Shown in pieces: positions 11,741 through 23,700 of a stretch of 64,000 nucleotides of DNA; within the stretch, counting starts at the first letter, position 1, and each line of letters opens with the position of its first letter. The notes beneath the pieces were generated by a model, which did not search any database, was not told the origin of the DNA, and saw only the letters and a program-made list of their open reading frames with translations. The position numbers were made by a program, and so were the translations under genes. This DNA is from Penicillium oxalicum (lineage: Eukaryota; Ascomycota; Eurotiomycetes; Eurotiales; Aspergillaceae): assembly GCF_001723175.1 (NCBI RefSeq), contig NC_064651.1, positions 2,852,001 through 2,916,000 of the forward strand. Direction: 5' to 3'.

Positions 11741-12428
11741 CTTGGAATGAGATCACTGGCGACGAGCGGAAAAGGTTGATGGGCACGTGATGATGGGTGC
11801 GGGGGAATGAGAGATGGTCTCGTTCTTGTCAAGAAGTGGAAGAGAGTCGAATGGAGAACAGCAAGTGGAATGATGTTATGGGTGAGATCAACAGGAACAA
11901 TTCAAGATAGGCTGGACGTTCAGTACAGTCGGTAGTATCTGTGCCAAAGAAATGGTGGGCTATTCCTTTTTCCAGACCGCACGATCAAAGGGAAATCGCA
12001 AAAGGAGGGGCTGTGGTACGTACATCGGGTACCTTAGAATCTCAGCTCTCTAGCCCGCAAAGTGGATCACAGCAAGAGCAGACGTCAGAGTTGCCCTGAC
12101 GTACCTACGGGACTACTAATTACTGCAAGCCCCATTAGAGTATCTGGCTAAGCTTTACCATTCAAATGATCGAGACGAGTTGGTCAATGAAGGACATTGG
12201 ATTACACCGAAATTATACCCCACGGCTACCTTGACAAATAATGATGTAGAAGAATGGTCAATCATGTGAGAATGTGCATGTGACTCTGGTTTCTCAAGGA
12301 GATATCATGATGGGTTTTGGTCCCGAATTTTGATGCTGAGGATAAGCTATTCCACTGGCCAAGCGCGCCCTTCGGTGAAGATTATCACCGATTGGGCGCA
12401 GTCTTTCATCAAGGGAAACTCGATTCAT
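11741..12428. other. E2 upstream region and SEC11 3' region
   Basis: Both flanking genes are read leftwards, so this gap holds the E2 promoter and the 3' untranslated region of SEC11. Nothing else is recognised. Confidence 0.5.
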
Positions 12429-13376
12429 TTACTCCCGCTGAAGGACGACCATCAGACCCATGATACCCAGGAGTACTGACTTGAGCCACGGGTGTTCTGA
12501 CAGCATGATTGTCACATATCCCACCATGGGAATGTATCCCCGAACACTCCCTACAATATCTTCGACTCGGTTAAGGTGGTCCTGACCGTGGGCATAGCTA
12601 GCAACCGGGAGAATGTGTCAGCAAGTCGATTCTTTGAATCATCGCAGGGATGGGTGGTTTCGACTCACAGCTCTGTATCATCGGCAACATTGTTATCGCC
12701 CTGTCAGTGGAAAGGAGACATAGTCAGTACTGGCTCGACGCAACTTCTCTCTTCTCTCGGGTTGAACGGACCTTGGTCAAGATCATATGCGATGGCGTAG
12801 TGTCACTGAAACAAATTTAGTAACTTCTCAACCACAGCGTAGCCAAGCAGATATAGGACAGAACATACACTGTGACCTCCTTGACAACCTTCTTCGATTT
12901 GCCCTCAACCTCAGGGAAGCTTCGGACAACACGGTGGACAATTGGAATGTCTTTCCCTCGCACCTGCAAGCATTTTTAGCATTGTGGCACAGAAGAATCC
13001 TCCCGAGTCAGTCGCACTCACATTGTACACCACAATCTCTCCTACTTCTGCGCGAGGGCTGCGATTCCACAAGAATAGAAGATCCCCGCGTTGGAAGGCA
13101 GGCTCCATGCTGCCGGAGAGAACCACCACAATCGGGGAGCTGGAGGCTGATGCCACTGAGAGGCCCTTCCATAGCATGAAGGCAGTTGACAGAACCTGGT
13201 CATTGGTGCGAGGTTATTTCAGTGTTGATCTTGTACAAGGTCAAGCAGGAGAGCGAGTGTCTGACAAGCCACATGGCGATGCTCGCAAAAAGGATACCAC
13301 ATACGAGTGCAAAATTGAGCACTTGTGCTACCGTAGTGCGCACATTGTTGAGACTGTTTGAAAGAGAGGAAAGCAT
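12429..13376 (-). CDS. SEC11: signal peptidase complex catalytic subunit SEC11
   Basis: Six exons: 13305-13376, 13022-13195, 12869-12963, 12772-12805, 12669-12700 and 12429-12597, giving 191 aa. Splicing restores an unbroken Sec11 sequence. The donors include GTATGT and GTGAGT; intron 4 uses the weaker GTCCGT. Residues 15-45 form the N-terminal membrane anchor. The catalytic serine is in LSGSMEP (about Ser53). The histidine that replaces the bacterial lysine is in PIVHRVV (about His92). The conserved aspartates are in [10 protein letters not shown] (about 127-133). The C-terminus ends [13 protein letters not shown], a second hydrophobic segment. Sec11 cleaves signal peptides from proteins entering the endoplasmic reticulum. 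Two exons are only 34 and 32 bp, so automatic gene finders may miss parts of it. Confidence 0.95.
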
Positions 13377-14731
13377 GCTGGGCGAAGGACTGGACCAAAA
13401 CGAATAGGCTTAGGGAAACGCTCCAATTCGAGAGCTCCCTATGTTTATGATCAATCTGGCAGAATATACCGGAGAGGTGGCCTCGCCGCTACAATTTGGC
13501 TGTATCTGCTAGGCGGTCAGCCTTTTGAGCGGTGTCCGTTAGGCTTATCGGGTGTCCGATAAGGGGTGGGTCTCCGCCACCGTTGGGGTCATTCTCGTAA
13601 ACCTGGCTGGATAGTGCAGAGGACAATCTCACTGCCTTTTGGCCTGGCTTTTGTCAAAGCACCGGGCCAAACGGAAGATTATTGCAGTATGAGCTAGGAA
13701 AACTGGCTCTTCACGCCTTGATTTTAAGATCAAGAAACAGATAAATTGCTTCTGTTCCCCCGATGTTGCTCATATACTCGGGATGCGTAGTTCAGATGGC
13801 TCTCGAAACTGTCAACATTATTGGAGTTGCGCACGCGTCTACCTGGTCACGAAGAAGTCCGTTATTTCTGTTCACCTATGAAGTATTACTCTTCAAAGAC
13901 TGAATTTAATGAGAGTAAATTCTCCAACCCTCAACCCCTGCTAGATCTCAGAGGAGACATCATAAACCTAAGCCCCTCGACACAGCTCAGCAGGAGACGC
14001 GAACCAAAGTGTTGATTCAACCACAAAATCAGCACCAGCATTCCACAATTAATATCAAAAAGATGAATATTAACTTCATATTTGCTGTGAAATGCGCACA
14101 TCTATTTATCTCTACCTAAACTTTACTAAGCCGAGTTAGCAGAGAACGAGAAGGCTTCGTGCTTAGTACAGATCTATGCGAACCTCGTTAGATCCAAAGA
14201 ACGAACTACTAATTCAAGGGCTACATCTATAAGGGGCGATAGTCGCGTAGATGTACCTGATGATGTCAAAGCTTCCCTGCCCATGAAAAGCTATGCTGAT
14301 GCTAGTGTCGGCTGTAGCCCCTACATTCCACCGAATCGTCGGCGATTTCTCATCCCTAGAAAGCACCGTCATCACAAGACAGGACTAGGTTCTTTTAAAG
14401 AGAGGGCTACTGCAAAATGACGACTTGAATATGATTGACGATAAATGATCAAGATTATCAACAAATCAGATCGTATCGGAAATATTTGGACAAGGGATGG
14501 CTGTCACTCAACTGGTCGCTTGGATAGTTCCTCAACAAGACGTATACCGTTCCACGTACTCCGGGCCTATTTTAGCTAATAAAGTGGATCCATCATTCCT
14601 CATGCCCTAGTCCCCTTCAGCTTCAGAAGGAACCTCGAGCAAACAGATACAGAGAAGTGATAAGCTGACATCAACTTCGTCAGGACTTTTCATCTTTGAA
14701 TTTGAGGAGTTGCACCAGGAGCCACAGCCAG
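13377..14731. other. divergent SEC11/MFS intergenic region
   Basis: This holds the promoters of SEC11 (leftwards) and the MFS gene (rightwards). The part from about 13,800 to 14,500 is AT-rich with broken frames. It might be decayed mobile DNA, but no terminal repeat or coding motif could be identified. Confidence 0.45.
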
Positions 14732-16572
14732 ATGTTGCGCTTATCTGACATGGATGATGATCATAAATTGCCTCTTGAGGAGCAGACTCAGTCCTCGGAT
14801 AGCAAGTGTTCCTTTGAAAAGACCGAAGAGCTTGAGTTTTCCCTGCATAACTATTTGCAAGGCCATCATCTCGAGTTGACCTGTGATGGGAAGTTTGTTC
14901 GTTGGATGAGAGGAAATCCCAAGCACCCACGAAACTGGCCGCGATTGAGAAAGACATACGATACTGTGGTTATCTGTCTCTTGGATCTGTTCATGTAAAG
15001 CCCCTTTCTCACACATTTCTAAAGCATTCAGTCAGCTAAGTTGACAAATTGTACAGAACCGCGAGCAGCACGGCGGGTGTAAGTCTATTCAGTTCCCACA
15101 CCATCTTGGAAACCCCGTCTAATTTCAGATAGGCCGCGGCAGCCACACAAGCCAAAGATGAATTTCATCTCAACCAAACCATGTCAACTTTCTGCTTTGT
15201 TACTCTGTCAGTCGATCCGTTGTTTCTGGTTTCACCGGGGGAAGGGCTAACAACTCACTACTTCTAGATTTCTCCTCGGACAGTCTATCGGCACAATCAT
15301 TTTACCCCCTTGGTCTGAAGCATTTGGTCGCAAGAAAACGTATCTGTTCAGTGCCGGGCTGAGCTGTATCTGTTGCCTTATCATTGGACTGGCACATTCA
15401 GTGACAGCGGCCATCATAATGCGCCTTCTGGCTGGACTGCTTTCAGCTGTACCTGGAACCATACTGGGTGGAAGTATTGAGGACATGTTCAACTCACAAG
15501 CTCGAATTTGGGTCGTCTTCTCGTGGACAGTTGCGTCAAACATAGGGTTGATCATCGGTCCGATCACGAGTAGTTATGTGATTGAATTGCTGGATTGGTG
15601 GGTTCTTTCAATCTGATAGAATTTTCTAATGTTTCTGGAAGAAGTCTTACTCTTTTCACATGTAGGAGATGGGTATTCTTCATCTACGCTATTGTGATTG
15701 GCTGCATCACAGCCCTTTTGTGCCTCATCCGAGAGTCTCGATCGTCTTACTTACTTACTCGCGAGGTCGACCGACTACGAAGGGAAGTCAGAGAATTACC
15801 CCCAGCTCTGAACCATGACCACTCGCCGGACATGCAAACTTTTGTCAGGGATGCACTTTTTCGCCCAGCACAACTGTTCTGTCAAGAACCAATCATCTTC
15901 ACAATCGCGATGATGATTTCCGTGGCCATGTCCCTCATCTACATTTTCACAGAAGCACTTCAGCCCATTTATCAATCCATGGGCTTCTCCGCGTCTCAAA
16001 CATCATTGATTTTCTTGGCACTCGGAGTTGGAACTTGTCTGAGTGCTTTCACTCGCATCCTTGACTGCTACATCTTCAAAAGACGTAGAGCCCAGGGCAA
16101 ACCGATTAGACCGGAAGACAAGCTCATGGGACTGGCCATTGGCGCCCCATTTTTGTCAATGGGCCTTTGGTGGTTTGGATGGACCATTCCACCCAAAATT
16201 TCAGGGTCTGAAAGCTCATGGATCGTTCCAACGCTGTCTCTTGTCTTTGTCGGATATGCCCTCACCGAATTGGACACTGTACTGTATGGTTATATCTCGG
16301 ACAGTTACCTGAGCTACTCTGCCAGTGCCACTGCTGCTGTGGCATTTCTGCGTGGCATTTTGTCAGGCGCATTTCCGCTTTTCACCAAACAAATGTTCAA
16401 TGGACTTGGTGCAAACATGGCTGTTTCGGTGCTGGCAATCGCAGCCACTGTGTTCTGTGTTGTGCCTCCGCTGTTTTTGTGTTATGGAGAAAAAATCAGA
16501 AAGCGGAGTCGATTTGCGAAGTACAGCTGGGAAATTCAGGAGGAAATGGGAAAGGATGAAAGTGATCTCTAA
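14732..16572 (+). CDS. MFS drug:H+ antiporter (DHA1-type)
   Basis: Five exons: 14732-14994, 15057-15078, 15133-15206, 15268-15597 and 15666-16572, giving 531 aa. Exon 2 is only 22 bp; its presence restores DLFITASSTAG between helix halves. The start is the ATG at 14732 (MLRLSDMDDD); the ATG at 14750 is an alternative. The cytosolic N-terminus ends HPRNWPRLRKTYD, the typical fungal lead-in to helix 1. Motif A is PWSEAFGRKKTY. RLLAGLLSAVPGTILGGSIEDMF and SQARIWVVFSWT belong to the DHA1 core. A central loop (about residues 220-250) separates two six-helix halves. Members export toxic compounds or polyamines at the plasma membrane. No biosynthetic genes sit beside it, so the substrate is unknown. 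Confidence 0.9.
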
Positions 16573-17601
16573 CGATATGCCTGATGCGTCGTGGAAATGA
16601 TTCATGTGCGACGACAAAGGTTAGAGATTCCAATGCACAGTCAACATGAGCGAGATCTGCCTGGGGAGGGGGAGGATGCGAGGGTCGAAGGTAGAGAGAT
16701 GGGAAGCTGGTACATACGAGTATATGCCTGATATGTCAAACCTTTTCAACAACATGAAGAATAGGAATTCCATACATACGGTTCTGGTTGCCAAAAATTA
16801 TTTTTTCAGCCCCCAGGAACAATCGGATTGTAGAGATAGAACAAGTTCAGTGAATGTTACGGCCCAAAGGCGTTGGTCATCCTACCCAGGGCCTTCAATT
16901 ACGGAAACAGCATCTCGACCAAAGCATCCATTCAACAGAGAGAGCGGAGAGAGCGGAGAGAGCGGAGAGACAAAAGGCTCTAGGAACTCTTTTGAATGGA
17001 TAGCAAATTCCAGTTGGATCCAGTCGAGAGCCGCACATCAGAGGACAATGTGGGGATGTGTATGCCTATAGAAGTTCCACCAATTGATCAGTCTAAAAGC
17101 GGCTGCAGCCTTGAGATGCAAGACACGTAGGTGCTACTGCATGACAGGATCCAACGAAGCTTGCTGCTGCACCTGCGACGCCGAGACCAGAGCGAGGTCC
17201 TGCTAAACACTGCAGCTACATGCACTCCACTGTCACAGAAATTACATGCATAGTATGAAATATGAGAATGTGGTATACCCTAAATGTATACTTTCAGCCA
17301 TGACTATGTAGTGAAACTTGTTGGAAGTCTTCGCCCAGTAGTTGGTGGCACAAGTCTCTGCTCGCATCGCCGGTTATCTAGTGACCGTCCTGGCCCCCCG
17401 ACTGTACAATTAGCTGACCGCCCGCAGGCCCGCGGAACAAAGCTGTTGCTGGGGCAACATGATTCTTACCCAAACGGGAAACAGCCTTCCACTTGACAGC
17501 AGCTGTCTTGGCTTACTCAAACGTTGGCTTTACCTTCGCCCGTTGATTCTCTCGCCCTATTCTCCACCACGGGTTTTGGATTTGACATTAGCGCCTCAAA
17601 A
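16573..17601. other. intergenic before the kinesin gene
   Basis: No gene is seen here. The region includes a short tandem repeat at 16937-16970 and the kinesin promoter at its right end. Confidence 0.5.
16937..16970. repeat. 9-bp tandem repeat, about 3.7 copies
   Basis: The unit GAGAGCGGA is repeated without mismatch in an intergenic region downstream of the MFS gene. Confidence 0.85.
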
Positions 17602-20303
17602 ATGTCGTCGAAACCGCCTCATGCATCCTTATTCCAGGTTTACCTACGGCTCAGGCCTCCGATGAACCCTCGAAACGACGAGAGTGAACGCTTCTTGACC
17701 GTCGAAACTCCACAGGCTTCACAGGAGGAGGAAGAGACACCCGTGCCTGCTCCAACTCATATCACGCTTCAACCGCCCAATGACACGCGGAAACGTGCAA
17801 TTGAGAAATTTGGCTTTACCAAAGTCTTTGAGGAACATGCCAGCCAGTTGGATGTCTTTCAAGATACGGGAATGGAATCGATCGTCCGGGGAGTGCTGCG
17901 TGAAGGTCGCGATGGCCTGGTCGCTACTTTGGGGGTTACTGGTAGTGGAAAAGTGAAGCCTACCGTTTCCTCACATGAGATCCATCGCCACTGACCATGG
18001 TCTGCGTTACAGAGTCACACAATTCTCGGTTCAAAGTCCGAGCGCGGGATGACACAGATGGCCCTCGACGTCATTTTTCAATCCATAGAGACCGCAAGAA
18101 AGAGCGACAACTTTGAAATAAGTCCCATGATACTTGCCTCGCTGACTGCATCCGACCACTCTGAATCTCAACTTTTTTCGGCCCAATCCTTTCTGGACGC
18201 TGTTTATGGCGATCACAACCCAGGTCGTAGCTCAAGAGCTCCAACACCAATGAGTCCATCTCGTGCAAACACGCCATCAACGGTACGGAGCCCCAAATCC
18301 CCGAGCCCCCCAAAGGAGAGCTCAAATGAAGCCCGAGAATCCATCAAGTCATGATGTGCCTGAGGTATTCCCGATTCCTGGAGATAAGTGCCAATTATGG
18401 CCACATCGCACCTCGACCCATGACAGATTGAGCCAATTTCCAATCGATACGCCCTCGAAAGTGCTGTTGTCGCGCCCTGAAAATCCAAATACCATTTCCA
18501 TTCCTTTTGCCTGTTCGAAAAATGTGGAAAATCGCTTTACTAAATCATCGCTTTGTGTCTTTCAGGAGCCTACACCTGCACTGATATTCCCACGCCGCCA
18601 GCCGCGTGAGCGTGCACTCACAAGCCCACGACTCCCCATTGTCAGCCATCTCGCCATGGACTTGAGCTCCAACGCAGAATATGTCGTGCTGGTGTCCATG
18701 TATGAAGTCTACAACGACCGTATCTTTGACCTGCTGTCCCCGTCGTTTGTGAGCAGTCAAGGCAATGCCATGTCTCGAGGAAACGCTCAGAAGGACCGAC
18801 GTCGCCCATTACTCTTCAAACCAACTGAGGGATCACCGGACAGAAAACTGGTCGCGGGTCTCCGCAAGATTGCCTGCAGTAGCTATGAAGATGCCTTGGC
18901 CATTCTCGATGTTGGATTAACCGAGCGCAAGGTCACGGGCACTGGAGCGAACAGCGTCAGCTCAAGAAGCCATGGCTTCTTCTGCCTAGAGGTCAAGAAG
19001 ATGGCCTCCAAACGCAACGGAGAGATGACTTGGTCAGGAAATACTCTAACCGTGGTCGATCTAGCAGGTACTCATCGTCATCTACCTCGGGAAGAATCTT
19101 CAAATGCTAATGATTTATAGGCTCCGAGCGAGCCAGAACCGCAAAGACGGCCGGGGCAACACTTGCTGAGGCTGGTAAAATCAACGAGAGTTTGATGTAT
19201 TTGGGGCAGTGTCTGCAGATGCAGAGCAACCTTCAGGATGGCGTGAAGGTGAGAGTGCACATCCGGCAGATTCAGCGCAAAGCCAGGGGCTAATGATTCC
19301 AGACGGCCCTTGTTCCTTATCGGCAATGCAAACTCACAGAGCTTTTGTTTTCCAACTCGTTCCCCTCATCAAATCAAATGTCTCGGGGGCAATATCCGCA
19401 AAAGGCGATTATGATAGTCACTGCTGATCCTCTGGGTGATTACAACGCTACTTCTCAGATCTTACGCTATTCCGCCCTCGCCAGGGAGGTCACTGTGCCA
19501 CGCGTTCCGTCGCTGGCGGGATCAATCGCGTCAGTGCCTTCTGAACGAGGACGATCGATCAGTGGCCGTATTTCACCAAGTGATGGGTTAACAGAGGAAC
19601 TTGAACGTGCCTTCGCGGAGATTGCCAGGCTCACCAAAGACTGTCACAACTTTGCGATTCGGTTAGCGGAAGAAGAAATTGCCCGCTCGGAGGCTGAGCA
19701 CAGGTTACAAGCCGCCGAGGATCGATGCGTGATGATTGAACAGGAAGTGCGCGAGGAGTGTTGGGCCGATATGGAGGAGCAGGTGGAAGCAGAGAGAAGA
19801 CGTTGGCAAGCAGCATGGGATGAACAAGTGAGCCATCTATGCCTTTTCTTTCTAGATGACCAAAGTACGATTTCGCTGACCCGGTCTTCGTTTTCCAGAT
19901 TGGTCGACACGATGACCTTGTCGACAAGAAAATTGAGCTCGTTTCACGCGGGTTCGATATCTACGAAGACCCTCAGTCCACGACCCATGAGAGAATCGAA
20001 GAACTCGAGAGCGAGAATGTGCAGCTTCGTCGCCGCTTGGCGACTCTTGAGCGCGAGATGTCCTCGCAGTCTCCCACTCGCAAGCCACGCACAAAGCAAC
20101 TCCCGGCATCCCCGAAAGGGCTGAGCAATGGGTTAGGACGCGCTAGTGAGATTGAAAACGCCATGCAGCGTGTCAACCAGCTCAACATCACAGACGCCAT
20201 GTTCTCTCAGCCCTCTCCAATGCCCAAGTTGGCCTCGCCGGGAAAAAAGCTCAGAAAGGTTTCCACGCGCAAGTGGGATCTCGCCCCGGAAAATGAGCTT
20301 TAG
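17602..20303 (+). CDS. kinesin-6-like motor protein
   Basis: My model has six exons: 17602-17952, 18013-18282, 18566-19067, 19121-19248, 19303-19827 and 19899-20303, giving 726 aa. Motor motifs in order are FQVYLRLRPP, P-loop GVTGSGKSHT (about 111-120), MYEVYNDRIFDLL, switch I NSVSSRSHGFF, switch II DLAGSER (about 372-378), and RQCKLTELLF. INESLMYLGQCLQ fits kinesin-6 (Klp9/MKLP) rather than the NTSL...L form of other classes, as does the long insert between the P-loop and the YND region. The tail has a coiled coil (about 525-640) and a basic, Ser-rich end. Kinesin-6 motors act on the anaphase spindle midzone. The intron at 18283-18565 is uncertain: it bridges two frames and is much longer than the others. 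Confidence 0.85.
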
Positions 20304-20736
20304 AAGCATTCATCTTGCATAGATCCCCTTTATGACTTTACGACCCCATTGTACTACTTAATTTTCGCAATTTGGATCTTTGAGATACCCTTTGGTATTG
20401 GATGGAGCATTTGATTTTCATGCCTTGTGTGGATTTTATCGGTGGGGGGGTTAAGAAATTTCTACGCGCATCCCTACCTCTTTTTAATCATTTATACATG
20501 CTTCTCTTTAATGGATCATTATTATTTCTTTACGCGACTTTCGAAACTATCTAAGGAAGTAAAAACCGAGACCTTGGAATGATTTGTCATATTTGACTGG
20601 TATCAATGAGACGATAGAACGTGATTGTCTCTTCCTCGCGGGAACTCCCAACGCCCGACTGTTCCAATTTGATTGGAAATAATTCGATGGAAATGCGCCA
20701 AGCCAGAAGAGAAAAACAGAAAGAAAAAATAGAAGA
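20304..20736. other. convergent 3' region of kinesin and HIR3
   Basis: Two genes end tail to tail here. The stretch is T-rich on both sides, as expected for polyadenylation regions. No gene is seen. Confidence 0.55.
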
Positions 20737-23700
20737 TCATTCTGTCACGTCCATAGCATCGGGGGTTTCGGCAACCTCATCATCATGGATCACGTCATCC
20801 ATGTCTTGATCATCTCCTTGCCCTTCGACGATTTCAGATGGATTGTCCTCAGTCTTACTGGCGTCTTTCTCAGTCGCTAGATCTGTATCGTCTTCCTCGA
20901 GCTTTGTGACGTCTCCAGAAGGATCAGCTTCATCGTCCTGAACGTCTTCGTCTCTCTCATCGACAATATCCTCGTCGCCGCCCTCTTCGGTTTCAGTATC
21001 GGCAATCTCGTCTTGCTCATCAGCTTCATTCTCATCACCTTCCTCCTCCTCTTCTTCTTCCTCAATCTCTCCCTCTGCACCCTCTTCACCATCTTCTTCG
21101 ACTTCTTCTTCGTCCCCTTGTTCTTCACCATCGCCCTGAGGATCGCCCTCGTCGGCTCCCTCACCTTCGGTTTCGGTCTCTCCATCTCGACCTTCGTCCC
21201 GATGGATTTTCGAGAACATAGATTTATGCTCAAGCGTCAGATCCAATTTGCTTTCATCAACATCGCTGAGCTCGCTTTCGTCCGCAGTGTCATTCAGATT
21301 ATTGCCACCAAGCATCTGCGCATCATCATCATCATCGTCATCTCCTGCCTCGGTTGGCTGTTTAGCCAGGTCACGGGGAGCTGAAGTAGGTCCTGATGAG
21401 GCACCCGAACCCGGATGAGTAGGTGCAGGTTGATCTGCATCACCCACAGCAGTGAGCTTGTTCGATGCAGCACGAGGCCCCAGTTTGAGGTTGACGATGG
21501 TGTCCGCACGCTTCTGAATATCTCGTCGAGCGATTCCCTTAGTTCTTCCCCGGGGAGCTGGTGCATCCGCAGCCGAAGTGGAAGCTGTAGGATCAGGAGT
21601 ATCCGCAGTGCCATCGCCGGTCATGAGAAGGTGATCAACCTTCATTTTCTCCTTTTTCTCCTCGTTGACCTGCTCATTCAGAGATGGCAGGTTCAGCTCG
21701 TAGACACGCGCGTACAAATCCGCGATCAGATCTTCAAAAATCGTCACTTTGACGAAATTGTTGTTGAGCTTTTTGAGCTCGAACGAGTCACGGATAAGTT
21801 CAAGCAGCGGGAGGCTCTCTGAGCACAGTTGCGGCAATGCTTCCAACCGGGCTGTTTTGGATGAGAATTCTTCCCATCCAATGGGCTTGAAAACGTTTTC
21901 TTCATGGCCCTCGCTAATTTCCGCTGCTCTCCGGATCATCTTCATGTACACAGAACAGGCATCTTCCCACAGTTTGCCATGATTGATGAAATCGCCTTGT
22001 TTCTTTCTCACACGTCTGAGCAGCTGGTCCAGACTTGCACGGTCATCCAGCTGATCAAGTAGCGCGGTGAAGAAATAAACGTAGCGAGTGGTATAGACGA
22101 AGTGTCGCCCCGGACGTTCAAATTCCGGCCGCCATACTTGGATTGTGAGTGTCCTTGTGAAGATCTGTGAAAGCTCTTGTTTGGCTGCAGCCGCGGCCGT
22201 TGCATTTTTTTCGTCATCGTAGATGATATGCGCAGCCTAGTCTCGTCAGGCTTGTCTTGGTGAGGCGATGAAAAGGAAGAGGCTTACCTTAACACTCATA
22301 CGGTGGTGCCAGTTGGATTTATCTGCGCTCTTGAACTTTCTGACGACCTCAACGATGTACGGCTTCCATTCATCCTCACTCTCCGGTGCCTTCACTTTGC
22401 GAGCCCAGGGTGTGGCCTGCAGAATTTGACTCGCCTTCGTCGGCTACAGGGATGTTAGAACTTGCGTGAGAAGTTGAGGTTGCATATCTGAAACTGAACT
22501 TACGGTAATTGCTCCGCGAACGACCAGCTTGTGGACGATAGACACAAGCTTGAAATGTGGCTCGAATATGGGATCTGCACGAGAGTCTTTTCTCTTGGGC
22601 AGAGCAGAGATTGCCTTGCGAAAAGCGTTCAAGACATCATGCATTTCAACCCGCTTCGAAGTTGTTCTCATCGAGTCTTCACAGCTGAACATCTTCCAAA
22701 GGCATTTGCCTATGTAGTAATGAGTTCTGAGCTTTATTAGCTTGACGCGTTCCTGTAACTTAGAATACAAAAAAAGGCGGAATGGCACTCACATCCAGCG
22801 ATTGGGTTTGTCGACAAGAGCTCTTTTCAATAGGTTGGAAGCAAAATTCCAAACAGAGTACGGGGTCATCTCTTTGAAGGGCTGGCCTTTGTACATCTGC
22901 TGGCTTTCCTCACTGCTAAAGTGGCGAGAGAAGTCCGAGAGGCTGAACGCCTTCATCGAAAGCGGTTCACGAGATGAGGCGTACATCCTTATACCAAAGT
23001 CTGTGTACAAATCTGACAACAGTGTTCTGGTCTCGCCTGTCGGCTCAGCGTACCTCAGCGCAGTTGAGACAGCCATGGCGTAGCAGTGTATCGCGTATCG
23101 TTGATTTGTAACAAGATCACTGCGGTTGTTGTTAATTTTCTCTGCGGTCCATGTAATTTCTTCCTCAAGCTTGGCATCGTAGGCTTGGGCTAAACGAAAC
23201 CAAGTTTCCCATCGACTCGAGCCGTACTCGATGTCCAGTCTGAAGAAATGGATCGCATCTTCAAGTTCTGCCGTCGAACCAGGGCTCAACCGTTTCTGAG
23301 ACCGAAACCTTGACAATGCAAAGTTCCCGAGTAGGAAATACCATCCTTTCGCGGCAATTTGGGCATTCTCACCCGGGACCACGAGCATTGTAAGCTCCAG
23401 AACTCCCTGAGCTGCGCGCAGAAGAGAGGAAGGGTTAATTGGTGCCTTGACGTATCCGTGGAAAACGCGTCGATTGAAGGACATCTGAGGTGAAGACGCG
23501 GCCTTGACCGGAAGCATGGTTTGTTGCATTTTTTCGATCGTGAGCTTAAGATCAGATTTGGTCAGATCTTTCATATTCATGTTTTGCGCTTGCTTCATGA
23601 CAAGATCGATCATTTTCATCGAGGTAGGGCGGTCTAACTTGTCCGGAGTACATCCGTGATCGGTCGTTCCGTCAAAGGGGGAAAACCTGATCCCATGCAG

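Noticed and set aside
13800..14500. Possible retrotransposon remnant
   Set aside because: The stretch is AT-rich with broken frames, but no long terminal repeat, target-site duplication or recognisable polymerase or integrase motif was found.
21013..21384. Plus-strand frame rich in Phe and Leu inside HIR3
   Set aside because: It is the complement of the acidic HIR3 tail.
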